A stretch of 64,000 bases of DNA from Adiantum capillus-veneris. Taxonomy: Eukaryota; Streptophyta; Polypodiopsida; Polypodiales; Pteridaceae. Below the pieces are notes generated by a model that did not search any database, was not told where the DNA came from, and saw only the letters and a program-made list of their open reading frames with translations. Of the stretch, positions 57,903 to 64,000 are shown piece after piece; positions within the stretch are counted from its first letter, which is position 1; the number at the start of each line of letters is the position of its first letter. The position numbers and the translations under genes are program-made. The stretch is from assembly GCA_014529385.2 (NCBI GenBank), contig CM043971.1, forward strand, positions 52,799,209 to 52,863,208, written 5' to 3'.

Positions 57903-58827
57903 CTCAAAATTGTTAGGGGTTCACAACCCTAACAGGTATTAAGTGCAAGAAACATGCAGTATAAAGGAAAACGACTACAGGAGACTGCACATTACACCAT
58001 GGAAACTGCAAAAACCATGTGAACAAAAGAGACCATGGCTAAGCAAGAGAAAGTATTGCACTACCCTGTATTCATCATCAGCGTCCATTACATTCTCAAA
58101 AATAGCAACACGACTGCAGGAAGAATACAAAGTGCCTATTAATTACATCCAAAAATTGTTATTCGCCATGTGACCTTCGGGTATATCCAGCTACGTAGGC
58201 ATAAAGTCCTTGTGTAAACATGCTCCTAAGGCTTAAAGTTAAGACCTTAGTTAAAAATCCAAAAAGTAAGTGCCTTGACACATGAGGCACTAACACCTAG
58301 CTCACCCGGTGGGCAATGTTTCTCAAACATTGTAAGAACCCATCCCTTGATCAAAAACTTCAATATCGAGATGATCTTTATCTTCAGGTTGCTTTCAAAT
58401 TTCCCCTTCTGTTGCAGTTTCCTTACCATCTTTACCAAATCGTGCATCCACTTTAGCTTCAAGTTCTTTCATTGCCACCTTAGCATCTTCTCCAATGAGT
58501 ATCTCATCCACAATAGACAATACTGGATCTTTAAACTGCTGTTGTCCACCTGCAACACCTGTTTCTTCATTTGCAACTGCAATTGGAAATGTGACTGCAC
58601 CTTCAGTTGTCATAATAACTAGTATCTAATTCTCCTAAATTATTTTCTCATGTTAAACTGATCATTTAATATGGGGAAGTGCCATGGGAGAAAAAACTAC
58701 GATATTGGTTAAGCTGGCAGACCGGCCACAGTAAGGATCCAAAGGCGGGAAAATAGAGATCCAATGGGGGGGGCGTCTTCAAAAGAGCAAGGTGCAACAA
58801 TGGTCTTTAAAGACCCTAAGGTTCAGC
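57903..58827 (-). other. possible further exon and spacer
   Basis: A minus-strand ORF from ATG 58613 to 58395 (72 codons) reads 'VAMKELEAKVDARFG' and similar charged, helix-rich text. It could be an upstream exon of the MULE transposase or an unrelated small gene; no family is recognised. The rest is non-coding. The 58640-58827 part precedes the family B LTR. Confidence 0.3.
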
Positions 58828-60206
58828 CCATTAAGACTTCCAAAATGCTAAGGTTCCAAATATCAAAGGTTGTGTCCAAAGGTCAATCACTAGGAAAATT
58901 GGATGCTTAGTGTGTATACAAAAACAAGTCTTCATAGATCCTACAAAGGAGGGGCCAAGCCTTGCAAATAGGGGATGAGAGAGAAACACACACACACACA
59001 CACACACTCACAAGCCTCCTTTTTACACAAAGGAAAAGAGGGACACATGTCAGCTCCCTAGCCCAGATGCCCACAAGGTGTACTCAAATCCTATTGGATG
59101 GCCTTGGAGGTGGACCAATGAGAATTAGGCTAGAGTAAATCTAGTTTAATTAATTTAAAAGCACTTAATAAAAGAACCAATAAGAATTAAGCTCTCTAGA
59201 AGACTATTGGACAGTCTCCCACCAAGGGGTCCAATGAGCATTCAGCAGCCCAATGGCTTGCCTGATTCCTATTGGCCAGCAGACAAAGGGGTCCAATGAG
59301 AGTTTAGTAGCATAAATTAATTACATAAATCTCTCACAAAAGGGGGACACATGTCAGAAGGATATCACTTATGCTTCTTAAATTCCATTGGCTAGGCCTG
59401 GGGAGGTCCAATGAGGAGCCAACAAGAGCAATAAGCGAGGGGGGTTGACCAAGAGAGAGAGGGGGCTGAATTTTCAAAGGCATTATCCACACACACTCAC
59501 ACTAGCTCATGTGTGAAGCAAGAAGACTCTCTCTCTCTCCTTCTCAAGCTTTAATTGAAATCTTATAACCTACTCCAAGCTTGTAAGAAGGGAGACCTAC
59601 ACCAACAACTCTTGGCTTTGTGATGCAGATCCAACCAAGAGCCAAGCTTCAATGCATGCTCATCTCCTCTACCAAGTTAATTACTAAGCTATGCTATGCT
59701 AATATAAGTGATTATGTGAGGAGATGTACATCTTTCTTGTACGACTACTCCTTCTGCCTCTCAATCTACTCTCATACCCCGCTAGCTCTCACCATCTTCG
59801 AAGGTGTGTGAGGTCTGGGGTCTGAGACCGTGAGGGAATTGGTGTTGTGTTTAATAAGTGTTTTGCTTAGTGCTTGAAGTTTCCATCTTCATTGCACTAG
59901 CTAGTATTGAAGGAACTTAAAGAATTGTATTGTAAAATGTCTCTCCTGATGGGAGAAACCATAATACAAAGCCTTTATGGAGGGGGGACCGGCTCCATGA
60001 AATCCGGTCCTCAACTGTTGTCAATAGCTTAATTTCTCTCTCTTTTGAAGTATTGTTCATGCTATCTAACTAGGTGTTATGCTTTTTGTTGCTCTCTCCA
60101 CCCAAGCACTCTTGTTATTCTCATTAGGAATCTATTCAAATGACATGCTCACTATGTTCATGCTATTTTCCGCTATACACAAGTTAGTAGGTTATTAAAT
60201 GTTACA
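58828..60206 (+). repeat. family B 5' LTR
   Basis: The right end 'TTATTAAATGTTACA' at 60206 is followed by a primer-binding site. The left end is approximate: similarity to the copy at 26503-27990 begins at about 58828 ('CCCATTAAGACTTCCAAAAT'). Short CA runs lie at 58987-59006 and 59490-59498; the latter corresponds to the GT57 tract of the other copy. Confidence 0.85.
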
Positions 60207-60207
60207 T

Positions 60208-60219
60208 TGGTATCAGAGC
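60208..60219 (+). promoter_or_regulatory. primer-binding site, initiator tRNA-Met
   Basis: 'TGGTATCAGAGC' begins one base after the LTR end plus T. It is complementary to the 3' end of plant initiator tRNA-Met, the usual primer for minus-strand synthesis. Confidence 0.95.
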
Positions 60220-60623
60220 ACAAGGTTTCTCTTTTCTTGCTCAGAAAGGGAGGTCCTCAAGCTAGCTATAAATGGTTGGTATTATTAATTGCAATTGAGT
60301 AAGTAAAATAGGGATTTTTCAGCCTTGCAGTGCGCCTGCCTTCGTGCAGACAACGGGGCATCACCGTCAAGAGCTATGGTCTTAATAGTGGAGTCCTATG
60401 GGGCTTGCCTATGGCTTAACCACTATTGAGCTATTAGAAGCTTGACAGGAGCCGGTGTTGTTTTGGTGTTGAAAAACCCTCTCTTCTATTCCTTGCAATT
60501 AATGGTATTCGAGCCACGGGTACTGTAGCTTGAGTGCTTTTTCTAAAGGGGTAAAGAGGAGTAGCAACTAGGGCTTGAAGTGCCAAAGTACACCTAAAAA
60601 TTTTACGCCTAAAAGTTGTTAGA

Positions 60624-62100
60624 ATGACGGACAATATTAAAAAGTGTGAAATTAATGTTGATAACATTGATTTTGCTAATGAGCAGGCTACTAATGATGC
60701 CCCTATGCTTGTTAACTACCTTGTTTCTAGGCTTCAACAAGCCATGGGCAATCCATCCCTCCAAAGTGAAGTACAATGGCAGCTTCGTGCTCATGGGATT
60801 CTCCAAGCTCCCCACCATGATGAGAGAGCACCTAGGAAGCCTCCTTGTGAGACTTCCAAAAGAGACCTCTCTCTGATTCGGGAAGAAGAAGAGGATCCAT
60901 ACGAAGGGCTCAAAAATTTGCTCCTTGATGAGTCATCTCCTCCCCAAAGGAGAACTCAAGAGCCCCCGCCGAAGGAATGAGAAATAAGTGAGTCTCCTGC
61001 CACCTGGATGGAGATGGCTCCACGGGCTAAACGCTCTCCATCATCTCCTAAACGGAGAAGACCATCGCACACTTCTCCACACCATAATTCAAAGAGGGAT
61101 GACAAAAAGCAAGAGAAGAAAAGGGCGAGAACGAGGACACCCTCTTATCCATCTTCTTCATCCTCTCCCTCTTATGAAAGTGATGGTGTAGACAATGAAG
61201 ATCAAGGCAAGAAAAAGGCGAGAAAGAGGTCACCCTCTTCTCCATCTTCCTCAAATTCTTCATCTTTTGAAGAAAGTGATGGTGCAACTTTTGAACCATC
61301 AAAAAGAAGAGGCCATAGGAAATCCTATGCCACTTGGAAGAGGTCGTCCAAGCTCAAGAAGTTCAAAGAGGGAGGAAAGAGCATCTCTTTCCTTACCTAT
61401 GATGGCACCTTTGGTGCTACAAACAAAGTCTTGGCCTTTATCCAACAATTTGATGCGGCGTTTGGAGATGAGGGCTTCACGGAGTCCTCTAAGCTACACC
61501 ATGTAGCTATGCACTTTCAAAAGTCCTCCAGGTAATGGTGGTCTAGCCTATGGGCCAACGATGAAGCTCCATGAACATGGAAAGCTTTAAGAGCTTCCAT
61601 TATGAAGCAGTTTTTGGCCACCGATGCCAAAGACAAAGTACTCACCGAATGGCGAAGCCTGAAGCTCTCTCCCTATGAATCCATTCACAAATATGTAGAC
61701 AAGTTTTGGGACCTACAACTCAAAGCCACTGTCTTCAAAAAGTTGGATTTTGGAGAGCAAAAGCAACATTTTTGTGCGGGCTTAATTGAAGAAATGGTGG
61801 AGTATGTCAACTCCCAAAGGCCACGCACCATATCTGCGGTTATACACCATACTATGGTGGCTTCCCAAATCAATTTCCAAACAGGGGCTAAGAGAAATCC
61901 TAAGCCCATAGAAAACAAGGGTTCCAATGAGCCTAAGGGGAAGGACAATGTCCAAAAGTTCCTAAGGGCAGTTCCAATAACCACAAAGCTAAGGAGAAGG
62001 GAGTTTACAAAGGCAAAAACAAACTCTCTCCTGAAGAGCTTGAACGTTATCGCAAGGATAACCGTTGTTTCAAGTGCGGCAAGCAAGAGCATGTGTACCG
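60624..62100 (+). pseudogene. family B gag with CCHC zinc knuckle
   Basis: From ATG 60624 the frame reads an acidic leader ('NYLVSRLQQAMGNPSLQSEV'), a serine/arginine/lysine-rich stretch of SPSSPKRRRP type, then the capsid domain ('SISFLTYDGTFGATNKVLAF', 'LSPYESIHKYVDKFWDLQLK', 'EQKQHFCAGLIEEMVEYVNS') and, one frame over, the zinc knuckle 'CFKCGKQEHVYRAC' (C-x2-C-x4-H-x4-C, about 62066). Stops are at 60978, 61533 and about 61573, and a one-base indel near 61955 moves the frame before the knuckle. Gag would coat the RNA genome. Confidence 0.9.
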
Positions 62101-63337
62101 TGCTTGTCCCCAAAAGAACACCCTCCATGAGCCTCCTAGAGCTACCTTGGTCGAAATCCAAGAGGAGAAAACTCACCACAAAGGATCTCCTCTATGCCAT
62201 GATTGGGGAAAGGTAAGAGAACATGATGCTTTTATTCTCTTTGACCCTGGTTCTACTCACAATTTCATATCCACAAAGTTGGCCACCAAGCTAGGCATAC
62301 AAGCTTACGAGATGGGAGATGTCCTACCCGCAGATGGTGCTTTCAAGGGGCAAGAAGCTTCAATCACTCCCTTAATCAGGAAATTGAGGCTCCATGTCCA
62401 AAGCTATGTGGACAAAGAGGACTTCTTTATCTCTCCTCTTAAGCACGAGGATGTAATCCTAGGGGCACCATGGTTTGATTGCATGGCTACCAATGTTAAA
62501 TTCCCTGAAAGAAAAGTCTACTTTAGGTTCAGGGAAAAAGATATGTTCATAGATGCTAAGGAAATGGGTAACACCATACCCATTGTACATACACAAGCTT
62601 TCAATAAGTCAATAAAGAGCTCTATTTCTGTGTACATGATTTTTGTTAAATATTCTGAAAATGAACCTAATGCTTTAGCAAAAGAAAATATAAACAATCA
62701 CAAGGAATTAGAGTTATCCAATTTTCTCAAAAGGTTCCAAGATGTTTTTATTGACGACATCCCTTGTGGACTACCTCCTAAACGAGGCAATGGTGACCAT
62801 GCAATTGAACTTCTTCCAGGAAGTTCACCGCCTAATAAACCTCCTTATAGAGTTTCTCAAGCTCAACAAGAGGAGATTATGCGGCAAGTGCATGAGTTAG
62901 TAGAGAAGGGCATGGTTAGGCCTAGCTCATCTCCATTTTGCTCACCTGTGTTACTAGTGCAAAAGAAAGACGGCACATATCGTATGTGTGTCGACTATAG
63001 AGCACTAAATAGGACCAGTATCAAAAATAGGTTTCTTGTTCCACGGGTAGAAGACCTATTTGATAAGCTACAAGGGTCCACCTACTTCAGTAGGATTGAC
63101 CTAAAAAGTGGCTATCATCAAATAAGAATAGTTGATCAAGACATTGTAAAGACCGCATTTCGCACTACGTTTGGTCTTTATGAATACATTGTCATGCCTT
63201 TTGGCTTGACCAATGCACCAGCCACATTTAACTACCTGATGGAGAAGCTATTTAGGCCTCACCAAACCTTTACTGGAGTGTTCTTTGATGATATTATCAT
63301 CTACTCTAATTCACCAGATGAACACAAGCAACACCTC
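61961..63337 (+). pseudogene. family B protease and reverse transcriptase, cut in RT
   Basis: One open frame holds the zinc-knuckle tail, protease 'AFILFDPGSTHNFISTKLA' (D-x-G active site) with 'HEDVILGAPWFDCMATNVKF', the linker 'SNFLKRFQDVFIDDIPCGLP', and RT blocks 'GMVRPSSSPFCSPVLLVQKK', 'YRMCVDYRALNRTSIKNRF', 'YFSRIDLKSGYHQIRI', 'MPFGLTNAPATFNYLM' and 'VFFDDIIIYS'. Catalytic aspartates of RT are present. The frame ends abruptly after 'EHKQHL' at 63337, where TGTTGG starts. RNase H and integrase are lost from the window. It is classified as a pseudogene only because of the truncation and broken gag. Confidence 0.93.
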
Positions 63338-64000
63338 TGTTGGACGGGAGAGACTCACACACCCATGAAGTGCATGCAAACACTACCTAGATCAACATAT
63401 TGTCAATCGAGGACACAGATGACACGATAGGCACACGGAGGAAATCTCTTAAGCTTGTCAGGCTGAGACCATCCTACACATACAACACTCTGGAAGGCCA
63501 ACTAAACCACAATCAAGAACCTCACTGCCCTCAACTACACCACCTAGCCACATACACACATACGGAAGGTAACTCACCTAATCATGCCAGAATCATACGA
63601 AACTGAAGGAACACCATCCCCTCACTAGGATACACCTGTCCCTAAGCTTCTACACTCAAAACCCTCACTCTAAACCCATCTGTGGAAAACGCGTAGGATG
63701 ACGGAACAGAATTTTGAAAGTGCCCGAAACTGAAATTTATGAGTACCTATGCGTAGCTTATGTCGCCACGATTCTATAGACTACTAGCACGCAGAAACAG
63801 ACATCGTTTGATATACTTACGGCCACAAATAGCTCGTAGATGCGTCGGCGTGTGCGCTTCGTCTCGCGTGGAATGCTTGGCATTGTCGCGTAGCTCTCCT
63901 CGAGCCTACGGCAATGGTGCAGTCGGATCTCCAATGTGTTGAGCGAGCCGGGCGTAGCGAGAGGATGAAGCTCACGCTCACTCTCTTTCTCTCTCTCACA
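63338..64000 (+). repeat. putative start of another LTR inserted in family B RT
   Basis: 'TGTTGGACGGGAGAGACTC' begins exactly where RT homology stops, as expected for an LTR (TGTTGG start). The rest to the window end has no coding domain; its last 300 bp are CpG-rich with a CT-rich finish. The far end and any internal genes lie outside the window, so the identification rests on the boundary only. Confidence 0.45.

Larger units (their letters stand above)
58828..63337 (+). mobile_element. family B Ty3/gypsy element (5' LTR to RT), interrupted
   Basis: Order on the plus strand: LTR (about 58828-60206), primer-binding site, leader, gag (60624 to about 62100) and a continuous protease-RT frame to 63337. 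The LTR matches the solo copy at 26503-27990. RNase H, integrase and the 3' LTR are not in the window, because another sequence starts at 63338 inside RT. The protease-RT part has no stop over about 458 codons, so the element is fairly young, while gag has three stops and one frameshift. Confidence 0.9.

Noticed and set aside
61685-62179. 164-codon minus-strand ORF
   Set aside because: Antisense shadow of family B gag; the plus strand has clear capsid and knuckle motifs.

Overview
The window is nuclear DNA of a land plant with a large, repeat-filled genome. Evidence for a plant: GT-AG introns, plant-type Ty1/copia and Ty3/gypsy pol genes, an initiator-tRNA-Met primer-binding site after an LTR, a chromodomain gypsy element, LINE ORF1/EN/RT pieces, a MULE transposase, and broken copies of plant gene families (NAC, SWIB, HMG-CoA lyase, OB-fold). 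The very long GT, CT/GA and poly-C tracts and the style of the elements made me think of a fern or other seed-free plant, but nothing here fixes the species. Many ORFs in the window are simple-repeat or antisense shadows and are left out.

Layout. 0-2.1 kb: a three-exon minus-strand gene of unknown family that runs off the left edge, the only multi-exon reading frame here that looks undamaged. 2.2-7.4 kb: end of a copia element with a short 3' LTR, then a gypsy-like gag/protease/pol body holding three 546-bp tandem copies. 7.4-10.9 kb: a gag-like gene, two tandem duplications, and adjacent minus-strand fragments of a NAC transcription factor and HMG-CoA lyase. 10.9-12.8 kb: the 5' half of a LINE. 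13.6-15.2 kb: minus-strand gypsy pol. 15.2-26.5 kb: a repeat family (A) with a 1,386-bp LTR, including a minus-strand chromovirus disrupted by a copia element. 26.5-28.0 kb: an LTR of a second family (B) inserted in the A LTR and carrying 57 GT repeats. 28.6-32.6 kb: another gypsy gag/protease, split by a 635-bp LTR-like insertion.

33.1-36.5 kb: LINE RT fragment, a SWIB pseudogene, over 1 kb of CT/GA repeats with GC-rich hairpins, and an OB-fold pseudogene. 37-45 kb: a tRNA-like repeat, a TIR element of about 940 bp, a 130-bp poly-C tract, several LTR pieces and a minus-strand copia gag/protease. 45-52 kb: mostly unrecognised, with microsatellites, one LTR end and a diverged minisatellite. 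52.5-58.6 kb: a Ulp1-type cysteine protease gene facing a decayed MULE transposase. 58.8-63.3 kb: family B gypsy element (5' LTR, PBS, gag, protease, RT), cut inside RT at 63,338 by what looks like the start of another LTR.

No operons, CRISPR arrays, rRNA genes or canonical tRNA genes are seen. Nearly every mobile gene is broken by stops, frameshifts or truncation, so the window reads as a graveyard of nested retroelements with trapped host-gene fragments. I did not find one clearly new biological system. The best leads are the unknown gene at the left edge, the NAC/HMG-CoA lyase capture, the Ulp1-MULE pair, and the hairpins inside the CT/GA array.
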